Shown: positions 9,669-18,378 of the stretch, piece by piece
Numbering within the stretch: position 1 is the stretch's first letter
Layout of the letters: the number at the start of each line of letters is the position of its first letter
Origin: Fictibacillus phosphorivorans
Lineage (GTDB): Bacteria > Bacillota > Bacilli > Bacillales > Fictibacillaceae
Direction: 5' to 3'
Assembly: GCF_023715845.1 (NCBI RefSeq)
Contig: NZ_JAMBOR010000018.1
Location: 16,653-80,652 of the forward strand
Length of the DNA stretch: 64,000 nucleotides
Notes under the pieces: model-generated
Databases searched by the model: none
The model's input: only the letters and a program-made list of their open reading frames with translations
What the model was told of the DNA's origin: nothing
Program-made: the position numbers and the translations under genes

Positions 9669-9705
9669 TATAGATAAATCTATACATAATATAGATATAA
9701 CTATA
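9669..9705. promoter_or_regulatory. Twin palindromes upstream of tnsA
   Basis: Two 16-bp near-palindromes, TATAGATAAATCTATA (9669-9684) and TATAGATATAACTATA (9690-9705), lie 21 bp apart centre to centre and just upstream of the tnsA ribosome binding site. They are good candidate operators for the divergent XRE protein. Confidence 0.5.
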
Positions 9706-9724
9706 ATAATAAAGGAGTTAAAGC

Positions 9725-10462
9725 ATGAAAAATTCAAGTTATCCTCCCGTTCGGAAAGTGAATAACAAACAAAGTAGAAGTGTCCCCCACATTGTTGGGT
9801 CGTTTTATAGTAGTAAAATGAAAAACGTTATTCACTATGAATCTTTAAGTGAATGTTATTTTTATTTTTTTCTAGACTTAAATCCCAATGTTCAAGCTTT
9901 TTATCCTCAGCCAGTAGAGATTAAAATTCCAACAAAAAACAAAGAGGGAGAAAGTGGGTTTTGGCTACATGTTCCGGATGTTTTAGTAAGATGGGAAGAT
10001 CAAACATATCCAACGTTATTTCAGGTTAAATATGAAATTTTGGAAGATAAAAGACAAGTGTTAATTAATAAATACTGTGAATTGTATTCCGCAAAACAAA
10101 ATTGGAACTATAAAGTTGTTGATATTGTAAACATCCCTAAAGTCATTATGAAAAATATAAAGTTTTTACACAGTAATCGTAAAGAAAGAAGCTATTTTAA
10201 GAGTCTTGTAGGCGACATCATTAGCAAAGTAAATTCCGAAGGTGTGATAACAATAGAAAATTTACTAAATATGTTAGAAGATAGCCATGAAAAATTAATG
10301 GCATTACCTGCTATATATTATTTAATAGCAAATGGGTCTCTTTTGGTGGATCTAAAAAAGTTAATTAATAGGGAAAGTGAAGTTGCGATTGGATCAATTA
10401 TGGAGCAACTAAATATTTTAGAGGAGAATAGATATAGTGAAAATTACGAGTTTGAAAATTAA
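9725..10462 (+). CDS. tnsA: TnsA-like transposon endonuclease
   Basis: TnsA cuts the 5' ends of a Tn7-like element so that it moves by cut-and-paste. The 245-residue protein shows the endonuclease core: Glu43 in YESLSECYF, Asp85 in HVPDVLV and the QVK triad at 100-102, matching the Glu-Asp-Gln-x-Lys pattern of Tn7 TnsA. The QP in FYPQPVEI is also typical. The C-terminal 80 residues are helical and should contact TnsC. AAAGGAG precedes the ATG. The 3' end overlaps tnsB by 26 nt, so the two are co-translated. An intact tnsA argues for cut-and-paste movement rather than cointegrate formation. Confidence 0.85.
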   Translation: MKNSSYPPVRKVNNKQSRSVPHIVGSFYSSKMKNVIHYESLSECYFYFFLDLNPNVQAFYPQPVEIKIPTKNKEGESGFWLHVPDVLVRWEDQTYPTLFQVKYEILEDKRQVLINKYCELYSAKQNWNYKVVDIVNIPKVIMKNIKFLHSNRKERSYFKSLVGDIISKVNSEGVITIENLLNMLEDSHEKLMALPAIYYLIANGSLLVDLKKLINRESEVAIGSIMEQLNILEENRYSENYEFEN

Positions 10463-12506
10463 TTCAGAAATCGAATATTTCGGTCTCAAGTTCATTATAC
10501 TCGCTCTAAACCCTCCCAATATTACCATATTTCAAAAGGATGGTAAGACTGATCCAATAATTATTAATTACTATGATTTAATAACAAATGAGTCTTTTAT
10601 CCCTAGCAATCATATTTTGAATACTATCGAAAAAGATAATGAGAATTATTATTCTATTTTAGATAACCTTAATGAAAACAAAAGAGAAAAAGTATCTAAA
10701 CGGTTCTTGATTATTCGTCCCTTATTAGTATTCGAAAAGTTAAAGTCTGGTGATTTTACAGCATATGTAGAGTTTATAAATAATTATAAACATTTGTTAG
10801 ATGAGAATAATGATGTTGAATATTTGAATCAAGAGCAGCTGCTTACAAAATTAGAAAGCCATTTTGGGATATCAAAAAGGAGTATTCAGCGGTATTTATC
10901 AAATTATAAAAAGATGGACGCGATAAAACCAAATAAAGGTGAGGAAGGTTTAATATCTCAAGGGGGGGAAGGGTATAAATATCGTACGGATAACAAAGTG
11001 ATTGATCTCTGCCATCCTAATAAACCAGACTTAATCTTACATACTCTTCATACTCGTCTCGACGAAAAATATGTCTCTATTATTAAATCGGTAATTGAAA
11101 AAGAGTATCTAAACACCCATAAAATTAGCAAAAGAAAAATATATGATCTAATTGCCATTCAATGTTTACAAATGAAGCTTAAAATCCCTAAAGAAATTAC
11201 AATTTATAAACTGTTGAACAGAATTCCTTCTAAAATAGTTGAAAGAATGAGATATGGAACAAAAGCTGGACAAAAGTACGAGGATGTCATAAGAGGATAT
11301 GCAAATGAAGAAGCCTTATTTCCACTCCACGTAGTAGAAATTGATCATACTAAGTTAGATATAGATGTACTAGATGAAAAAGGAAATGTAACCGGACGAC
11401 CCTGGATCACTTTAGGTATTGATCTTTATACAAGAATGGTATGGTGCTTACATATTTCTTTTGAGCCACCATCTGCAAATAAAGTAAGAAAAGCAATTCA
11501 ACAAGGGGTACTTTTTAAGGGCACAAAAGAGAAATATAATACTTTAAAGGAATGGGATTTATTTGGAATTCCCAAAAGTATAGTATTTGATAATGGTACA
11601 GAATTTAATAATGCAGAGGTTAAAAGAATAGTAGATGAAGTGCTTAAATCAAATATACGTTTTAGACCAATTGCAACTCCTAGATATGGTGGTACAATCG
11701 AAAGGCTTTTCAGAACAATAAATATGAAATTAATCCATCAATTAAAAGGTACTAGAAAAAGTAATATTGAGGACTTAGGCGAGTATGACGCTGAATCAAA
11801 TGCACTTCTGACGTTAGAGGATATCACTGAGATATTAACAAGATACATTACAGATGTTTATCATTTCGAGGAACATAGAGGTCTTCCTCTAGAATCTAAT
11901 ACACCTATAGTCCGTTATTATGAGGGGTTACAGCTAAGCGGTTATCCAGAATTTGTATTAGAAGATGAGAAGGAAGAATTTAAAATTGAATTGTTGCCGA
12001 CAGTTTTAAAACCATACACAAGAGATGGAGTTAGATTAGACAACCGTTTATATAGAAAAAGTGAATTGTCTCTGTTGATTAATAAGAGAGAGATTAAATA
12101 TAAAGTGAAATATGATATCGATGATATTTCTTATATTTATATTCAACTTCCTGATTCAAGTGAGTATGTAAAGGTATTTTGCTATTCTCCGTCTGCTGAT
12201 GTATTGAAGGGTATAAATCAATATACATACAAACTTTTACTTAAATCACTAGCAGAAGAAGGTCGTAATAAGAGAAATAAAATAGTCTCTGAAGAAGATC
12301 TCTTATATGCGAAGGCAGCATTACAAGAAGTGATAAATAAAAAATACAAACTTAATCGTGGCGTTAGGCAACAAGCAAAAAGAATGAATTTAGACATTGA
12401 TGTAAAGATACCAACAGTTAACGTTTCAGCCAAAGAAGAAGCATCTATTGATTTATTATTGGAAGAAGCTATGAAAGCATACGAAGATCAACTAATGAAT
12501 GAGTAA
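10437..12506 (+). CDS. tnsB: TnsB-like DDE transposase
   Basis: TnsB recognises the transposon ends and joins the 3' ends to the target. The 689-residue protein has N-terminal DNA-binding helices (ISKRSIQRYLSNYKK near 145-158) and an integrase core with Asp303 (EIDHTKLDI), Asp385 (VFDNGTEFN) and Glu422 (GGTIERLFR), followed by a beta-barrel and a C-terminal tail likely to hook TnsC. All three DDE residues are present. The GTG start at 10437 has GAGGAGA upstream and lies inside tnsA. It belongs to the TnsB/Mu family rather than to simple IS transposases. Confidence 0.88.
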   Translation: MKITSLKINSEIEYFGLKFIILALNPPNITIFQKDGKTDPIIINYYDLITNESFIPSNHILNTIEKDNENYYSILDNLNENKREKVSKRFLIIRPLLVFEKLKSGDFTAYVEFINNYKHLLDENNDVEYLNQEQLLTKLESHFGISKRSIQRYLSNYKKMDAIKPNKGEEGLISQGGEGYKYRTDNKVIDLCHPNKPDLILHTLHTRLDEKYVSIIKSVIEKEYLNTHKISKRKIYDLIAIQCLQMKLKIPKEITIYKLLNRIPSKIVERMRYGTKAGQKYEDVIRGYANEEALFPLHVVEIDHTKLDIDVLDEKGNVTGRPWITLGIDLYTRMVWCLHISFEPPSANKVRKAIQQGVLFKGTKEKYNTLKEWDLFGIPKSIVFDNGTEFNNAEVKRIVDEVLKSNIRFRPIATPRYGGTIERLFRTINMKLIHQLKGTRKSNIEDLGEYDAESNALLTLEDITEILTRYITDVYHFEEHRGLPLESNTPIVRYYEGLQLSGYPEFVLEDEKEEFKIELLPTVLKPYTRDGVRLDNRLYRKSELSLLINKREIKYKVKYDIDDISYIYIQLPDSSEYVKVFCYSPSADVLKGINQYTYKLLLKSLAEEGRNKRNKIVSEEDLLYAKAALQEVINKKYKLNRGVRQQAKRMNLDIDVKIPTVNVSAKEEASIDLLLEEAMKAYEDQLMNE

Positions 12507-12535
12507 ATAAATATATATATATGGAGGAAAGTTTT

Positions 12536-13414
12536 ATGAATCCCCACAAAGAGTTTGCTCAAAGAGTAAAGAATATCCAAGTGCTGCACCCACAAATGGA
12601 GTCAATTTTTAAAATAATGGACTCTCATATGAAGAGACCAGGAAAGACAAGACATTTATTTGTTACAGGCTCATCTAATATTGGTAAGACAAAACTGGCT
12701 GAGATATATCTAAAAAAATATCCAGAGTATGTTATTACTGAACCTGACGAAACAGAAATAACAGTAAAACATGTAATCTATATGGAAACCCCACATCCTT
12801 TTACGCTTATGGAATTTTATCATGAGTTATTAGATGCTTTGGGATCACCTAGATTAAAAGGAGTACCTAAAATAAATGATTTAAAAACCAGGGCATATTA
12901 TTTAATGAAAAGACAAGAAGTAAAGATGGTAATTATTGATGAAGTGAATAATATTTTGACATCAGGATTTAACGCTAGTAAAGCCATGGATACAATTAAA
13001 CAAATGGCCAATAAAACTAAGGTCACTCTTGTTCTTATGGGAACTCCTGAAGCAATAAAGTTAAGAGAATTAGATGACCAATATAAGTCAAGATACAGAC
13101 CTAAATCATTAAATCGTTTTGAGAAGTGTGACGATGAGTTTTGTAGACTATTAGAAGAAATAGAGACATATTTGGCACCACCCCAAAGAATTGGACTTGG
13201 AGATTTGAACTTAAAGTATCCACAACTACTACATTTGTTTTGTAAAGGTAAACTAGGGTTCTTGATTCCTATAATCCAAGAAGCATACGATATTCTGGGA
13301 CTTTTTAATGAAGAGTGTAATGATATTTCCAACTTAAGGTTAAGTCCAAAAGTAATAAAAGAAGCATTTGAAATAATTCAGGGAGATAAGTTTGATGATA
13401 ATTTAACTTTTTAA
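12536..13414 (+). CDS. tnsC: TnsC/TniB-like AAA+ transposition regulator
   Basis: This AAA+ ATPase links target recognition (TniQ) to the transposase. The product is 292 residues from the ATG at 12536, chosen for GGAGG 8 nt upstream; a longer ORF begins at 12521 inside that site. Walker A is GSSNIGKT (45-52), Walker B is MVIIDE (131-136), and sensor-1 sequence LVLMGTPE follows. The length is close to TniB or CAST TnsC and much shorter than the roughly 550 residues of Tn7 TnsC, so the N- and C-terminal extensions that contact TnsA/TnsB in Tn7 are missing. That is unusual beside an intact tnsA. Confidence 0.85.
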   Translation: MNPHKEFAQRVKNIQVLHPQMESIFKIMDSHMKRPGKTRHLFVTGSSNIGKTKLAEIYLKKYPEYVITEPDETEITVKHVIYMETPHPFTLMEFYHELLDALGSPRLKGVPKINDLKTRAYYLMKRQEVKMVIIDEVNNILTSGFNASKAMDTIKQMANKTKVTLVLMGTPEAIKLRELDDQYKSRYRPKSLNRFEKCDDEFCRLLEEIETYLAPPQRIGLGDLNLKYPQLLHLFCKGKLGFLIPIIQEAYDILGLFNEECNDISNLRLSPKVIKEAFEIIQGDKFDDNLTF

Positions 13415-13472
13415 GAAATCTTCTCCGTTTGTTTGGAAAGAATTAATAAAAAACAAACGGAGAGTGGTAATT

Positions 13473-15245
13473 TTGTTTGAGTTACCTATAAAGGTTAATC
13501 CTTTTTCAGATGAATCACTTTTAAGTTATTTGATGAGAGTTTCTAAGGGTAACCATATTAACCTCATATCTTTTTTAAATAATGAAGTGGGTGTGGTTAA
13601 AAACATCCAAGCAAGTGAACTAAGGGTAATTAATATTAATCCAACAATAATGATTGATATTGAAAAATGGAAAAAGTTTAGTAGACAAAGTAGTGATCCA
13701 TTAAGGATGACTTTTTATTATGGATTAGTAAATTTCACTCCAAATAATGATCTAACTCACTCAAGGTTTTTTTCTAGTATTTTCACAGATACCTTGAAAT
13801 TTTGTCCTCTATGCCTTAAAGATCAAAAGTATTATCGTCTACTTTGGGAGATAGATGAAATGAATATCTGTTTAAAGCATCAAATAGCTTTAAATAACCA
13901 ATGTGATAAATGTGTTAATTCAATTGATAAAAAGGTAGTTCATAAAATTGGATTTTGTCCACATTGTAATGCAGATTTATCAAAACAAAAAGTAAACCTT
14001 ATGGAGTCAAACATAAAAAAGCAAATGTGGATATATCACTTTTTTAAGGTGCTGCTTGAAGAACAATTAATTTATTTAAGCCCTGAAAAAGTAGCTTTGA
14101 AGCTATTATTTCTAATGAATGGATTTGAAACAAAATTTAATCGTACCTATATTAAAAATAAGATTTCAAAAAATAAATTAGCAAACTTATTACAAGTTAG
14201 CAGAAACTCTTTAAGTCAGAAAAGAATTGTTCATCTTCAAACACTTATAGATATACTTTACACTCATAACATCACTATAAATGAATTTATCAATATGAAA
14301 GTGCCTAAAGAGTTCATTAACACGATACTATGTGAAAAGGTTCCTAAATATAAAAAGAATCATTGTCTAGCGCAATGGTGTGAATTTTATAAGAAGGAAG
14401 GTTCGCTGGTTAAAACAGGAGTTTCATTGAGAAGACAAACAAATGGTGAAGTCCTTAAATACTATATGTTTTGTTCTTCATGTGGTTGTGAATACGCCTT
14501 TAACGCGATGAATGAGCTTGTAGAACGAACAAATTTCATAAGTATATATAAAAAAATTAAAATGGTTTCAAATAAAGAGTACAGCTTTTCTCAGTTAAGT
14601 GATCTACTTAATCTTACACGTGAAAAGTTGAGAAGAGTGATGGCATTTTTCCGAACAAGAATTCCTCTTAATTGTGACCCAATCCCATCTATAGAGATTA
14701 AAAAAAACCAGTTAGATATGTTTATAAAATTAGTAAGTAAAGGAAGCCAAATTAAAGACATACAGACAATGAAATGTTGGAGTAGTTATGATGAATTTCT
14801 AACATATCGATATCATATTCAAGCCATTTGTTCATCTTTTGAATATGATAAACCAAAAGAATATATAAGCGAAAAAGAATTTGATAAAAAAGAGACTTTA
14901 ATTATTTTGTTAAATGAAATGTATGAGTTAGATAACGATATTACCTTATCTAATATTTGTAAGGAACTAAAGGTGAGTACTGAGACACTCAGAAATTGGG
15001 GATTTAAGGAGATAATTAAAGAATTCAAAGATAAACAAAAAAATTATCGAATGGAAAAATTAAAAGAAGAAATTTACAGTAAGGTTGATAAATATTTCGA
15101 AATAACCCCAGAACCAGAAATCACTTCAAAGAGTTTGTATCAGTACATTAATATTAGCAGGTCTATACTTTGGAGAAAAAATCCGCAATTGACAAACTAT
15201 ATATCTTACAAGTTAGATACTCAAAAACATGCCCTTCAGCATTAA
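13473..15245 (+). CDS. tniQ: TniQ/TnsD-family target selection protein 1
   Basis: This 590-residue protein has the TniQ N-terminus (NPFSDESLLSYLMRVSKGN) and zinc-binding clusters CPLC...C..H...C..C (residues about 107-167: CPLCLKDQ, ICLKHQ, CDKC, CPHC), then CLAQWCE and FCSSCGCEY. The C-terminal 250 residues contain helix-turn-helix-like repeats such as LSNICKELKVSTETLRNWG, as in TnsD. It should recruit TnsC to a chosen attachment site. The TTG at 13473 is preferred because CGGAG lies 10 nt upstream, while the GTG at 13464 overlaps that site. The gene is 59 nt from tnsC in the same operon. Confidence 0.82.
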   Translation: MFELPIKVNPFSDESLLSYLMRVSKGNHINLISFLNNEVGVVKNIQASELRVININPTIMIDIEKWKKFSRQSSDPLRMTFYYGLVNFTPNNDLTHSRFFSSIFTDTLKFCPLCLKDQKYYRLLWEIDEMNICLKHQIALNNQCDKCVNSIDKKVVHKIGFCPHCNADLSKQKVNLMESNIKKQMWIYHFFKVLLEEQLIYLSPEKVALKLLFLMNGFETKFNRTYIKNKISKNKLANLLQVSRNSLSQKRIVHLQTLIDILYTHNITINEFINMKVPKEFINTILCEKVPKYKKNHCLAQWCEFYKKEGSLVKTGVSLRRQTNGEVLKYYMFCSSCGCEYAFNAMNELVERTNFISIYKKIKMVSNKEYSFSQLSDLLNLTREKLRRVMAFFRTRIPLNCDPIPSIEIKKNQLDMFIKLVSKGSQIKDIQTMKCWSSYDEFLTYRYHIQAICSSFEYDKPKEYISEKEFDKKETLIILLNEMYELDNDITLSNICKELKVSTETLRNWGFKEIIKEFKDKQKNYRMEKLKEEIYSKVDKYFEITPEPEITSKSLYQYINISRSILWRKNPQLTNYISYKLDTQKHALQH

Positions 15246-15273
15246 AATAATTAAAGTCATAAAGGAAGGTCAA

Positions 15274-17254
15274 ATGTTTACTATTCGAATTAAACCTAAG
15301 GTAGGAGAAAGTTTAACAAGCTATTTATATAGATTAACAAGTGAGAATAAAACAAATTTAATTAATCTAGCAAATACTGTTGTATTACCTGGAAAAAAAC
15401 GTTCAAGTAAGTTTTCAATTATTAACTTAGATTTATCTATAAAAAATAATTATAATATCGAGATCTTAGCTGACCTTACAGGTTTATCAATTGAAAGCTT
15501 ATTGTCGCTGACTATTGTTCCTTATCATACAAAATTCGATCTGTTTATAAATATGTTAAATAAGGAATTTGAGACTGCTGTGAGAAAAGTGTGTCCTCTT
15601 TGCATAAGTAAAGAGAAATATTTTAAATTGATTTGGCAAGTGAAAGAAATTGATATATGTAATGAACATTTAGTGAAGCTACAGAAAAGATGTGGAAAAT
15701 GCGGTATAGAATTTCAATACTGAAAAAGATCTAATGCTAAATCAAATTTGCGGAAAATGTAAAAACTCCATAAAAAATATTAATAAGGAAGAGTTATTGT
15801 CCCACGAGAAAATTGAAGAACAAAAAAGAATTTACAATGATTGGTCATTTTTATTATCTCAACAAGTAGAACCTCTAAAAATTAGTGGGTATTCGATTGA
15901 AGATTCATTAGTAATTAAATATTTATATTTTATACATCAACAAAAACAAACAGAATATATCCCAATTCCTTTTTTTCGAGATTTTTATAATAACCTAATA
16001 GCAAGTATTAGGAAAGGTAACAAGTTTAAAAAAAATCGAAATCTAACACCAATAAATTTATTTAGAACACTAAGATATTTTAACGTCGAACTTCAAGATT
16101 TTTATAAGCTGCAAGTACCTTCAAGTTTTATCGAGAAAATTAAGGAAAAAACTATTGATGAATCAGGAGATTGTTTAGCTCCATGGTGTGAAGGATTTGG
16201 TAAAAATGGAACTTTAAAAAAGGCAGAGATGGGCAGAGTATCTAATTATAAACGTGTAAGTATATGCGAAAAATGTAATTTAATGTACGGTTATAATAAA
16301 AAAAATAATACTTGGGAAAACATTGATAAAATAATTCAAGACTATAAAGTTTCTTCACAAAACCTTTATGGTATTAAAAAACTAGACGATTTTTATAAAT
16401 GTAATAACTTACTAAGTGATTTTAGAATGAACTTTCTTATTGGGTATTTATTAAATCATTCACTAATAAATATAATGGAAATAAATGAATTTAAAAGAAA
16501 TTTACATCAAAAACAAGTGCAATTAAAAAAGCTTATTTTCAAAACTAAATCTGTTCCGTATTTAAGATCAATGGCAAGGGAACAGTACGGTTGGAATGAT
16601 ATTAATTTTTTTTTCGTTTATCATACTACTGAAATTCAACGGTATCTTTTTTTTGATCTTAAACGTGATAGGAAAATAAATAAAAGTAAAGAACTGAAAA
16701 TAATTTTGAAAAAAAGAGTAGAATCATTTCTCGATGATATATTAAAGAAAAACCGGCTCTTAACTTTGGAAATGGTTGCCCAAGGAATAGATATTAATGT
16801 AAAAACGTTAAGAAAATATGGGTTAAATGAAATAGTAGTAAATGCAATTAATCAACAAAAAGGCGAACAACTATTAGAAGAAAAGGCTAAGTTTAAAATT
16901 ATAATAAATGATTATATTAAAAATTGTATTGAGGATAATTTAAGACCTAATAGTAGAGTAATTTATAAACTCTTAGGTACAACTTACATCACTATGAAGA
17001 AAAACCACCCTGACATATGTGATTTAATTAAAACAAATTTTAATATGACTAATGGAATATTACATACTAATATGCTAAATGAGTATAAGATAAAATACAA
17101 AGTAGCAATTTCAAAAATTATAAACGAAGGTAACTTCAAACTGGCTTATTCAAGAATTAATAAGGAAGCTCAATTAGGTGTGGATTATTTACGTAGATAC
17201 CCTGAACTTAGAGTTTTTGTTGATACAGAAATCAAGAATTGCTTGAAACAATAA
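15274..17254 (+). pseudogene. TniQ/TnsD-family target selection protein 2 (frameshifted)
   Basis: A second TniQ protein starts at 15274 (MFTIRIKPKVGESLTSYLYR, AAAGGAAGG upstream). It runs through the zinc cluster CPLC, CNEH and CGKC, then stops at TGA 15721-15723. The next ORF (15734-17254) continues at once with QICGKCKNSIKN, CLAPWCEGFG and C-terminal helix-turn-helix-like repeats. Removing one base at about 15721 joins them into a chain of about 660 residues (QY-EKDLMLNQICGKC). The break is therefore a +1 frameshift in the zinc region. I see no RF2-type recoding signal (CTT TGA), so mutation or sequencing error is more likely than programmed shifting. Its length matches its tandem relative, suggesting a duplicated targeting gene. 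Confidence 0.75.
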
Positions 17255-17288
17255 ATATAAAACCTTTCTAAAATAGGAGGTAGAAATA

Positions 17289-17384
17289 ATGAGTAAATTT
17301 AAAAGCTTTGATAACGGCAAAGTTGTATTAATTTCCTCTGAGCCATCTAATACTATAAGCCGTTACACCAATGAAAAAGGTTAA
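17289..17384 (+). CDS. Possible 31-aa peptide gene downstream of tniQ2
   Basis: A perfect AGGAGG (17276-17281) precedes ATG, and the ORF encodes 31 residues (starting MSKFKSFDNGKVVLI, ending RYTNEKG). It lies 34 nt after the tniQ2 stop in the same direction and overlaps the next small ORF. No family is recognised. The strong ribosome binding site is the main evidence that it is translated. Confidence 0.4.
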   Translation: MSKFKSFDNGKVVLISSEPSNTISRYTNEKG

Positions 17385-17448
17385 ACAAACCAGCGAGTTA
17401 GTATTAAAAAAACTTGCTGAAATTGAAGCTATGAGATTAAAAAAATAA
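17371..17448 (+). CDS. Possible 25-aa helical peptide gene
   Basis: The ATG at 17371 lies inside the end of the preceding mini-ORF, so it could be translationally coupled. The 25-residue product (MKKVKQTSELVLKKLAEIEA then MRLKK) would form an amphipathic, lysine-rich helix. No homologue is recognised, and no independent ribosome binding site is clear. Confidence 0.25.
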   Translation: MKKVKQTSELVLKKLAEIEAMRLKK

Positions 17449-17743
17449 GCAAACATTTTTGATGAAAGAACGAAAAATGACAAAAAGAGTTATAATACGG
17501 GGTAAATACGACAATATAAGATATAAGATGTGTTAAAAACAAATTATAATATTAGATAAAATTTAGCTTTAAAAATGACAACATTAAGTATAACTCACAC
17601 CGCACTTTGCGGGCAGATTTTTTTATTTTCTAATTACGAAATGTCATGCAAATATTCATTTATACCAGTATGAATTTTTGATAATATAAAAAGGAACAAA
17701 CGTTCGAGGAAAATCATTATTGAATAGTAAAGGGGGATTTTTA
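17449..17743. other. Non-coding flank at the right side of the Tn7-like module
   Basis: This AT-rich stretch holds a weak hairpin with a T run (CCGCA-CTT-TGCGG at 17600-17612, T7 at 17618-17624) and no convincing gene. The right boundary of the island should lie here, because the next sequence is a chromosomal dinB-like gene start. I see no clear terminal inverted repeat or target duplication. Confidence 0.4.
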
Positions 17744-18076
17744 ATGTATGTAACGGTGAAAGACTTTATTAAAGAGTGGAACCGTGAATCTATGTTAACT
17801 CAAAAGGTATTAGAAGGTTTAACGGATGAATCATTAAAACAAAAGGTTTACGAAGGAGGGCGTACGTTAGGAATAATTGCCTGGCATTTAACAGTAAATA
17901 TTCCTGAATATCTAGCTCATTTCGGATTGAAAATAGACAAAGTCGAAAATGCAGAAAATATTCCAACTTCAGTTGAAGAGATTGTTAACACCTTTAAACA
18001 TATATGTTCTAATGCCGCCAAAGTCATTGAAGAACAATGGACAGACGAGGGATCATTCGCCAAGGTCAAATCATAG
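17744..18076 (+). pseudogene. Truncated DinB-family gene at a deletion junction
   Basis: An ATG with AGGGGG upstream opens a DinB-type four-helix protein (MYVTVKDFIKEWNRES, LGIIAWHLTVNIPEYL with the first metal-ligand His). After about 101 residues (EEQWTDE) the DinB sequence stops matching, and the ORF ends eight residues later in foreign frame. The following DNA encodes the C-terminal third of an ABC ATPase. The region around 18045-18055 is therefore a deletion breakpoint that removed the second half of dinB and the first two thirds of the ATPase gene. The later metal-binding HxxxH of the family is absent, so the product should be inactive. Confidence 0.7.
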
Positions 18077-18378
18077 AAACGGGAACCTTAGACGAACTCC
18101 GTCACCTAACGCGTACACAGATCCTTGTTAGGACCAAACAGCCTATTTCATCATTATCTGAATTAAAAGGGATCCATGATATAGAAGAAACAAATAAAGG
18201 TTTGGCATTTCAAGTCGATACGGAAGAACTAGACCATGCCATCAGACACATCAGTCAGTTTGGAATTATAAAGTTAGAAAGTACGCCACCGACCCTTGAA
18301 GATCTATTTATGCGTCATTATGAAAGCAAAGATAAAGCAGAGGGCAAAGTATCAGGAGGTGTACATGAATGGATCTAA
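18049..18378 (+). pseudogene. ABC transporter ATP-binding protein, C-terminal remnant
   Basis: About 109 residues remain, beginning at IIRQGQIIETGTLDEL, the segment just after the D-loop and H-loop of ABC ATPases. The Walker A, signature and Walker B motifs are all gone. It ends at 18378, overlapping the start of the permease by 10 nt, which shows it was the partner ATPase of that permease in one operon. The 5' part was lost in the deletion that fused it to the dinB fragment. Confidence 0.75.

Noticed and set aside
9725..17254. CRISPR-associated transposon
   Set aside because: Despite small TnsC and TniQ genes, there is no cas gene, repeat array or guide-like sequence anywhere in the window.
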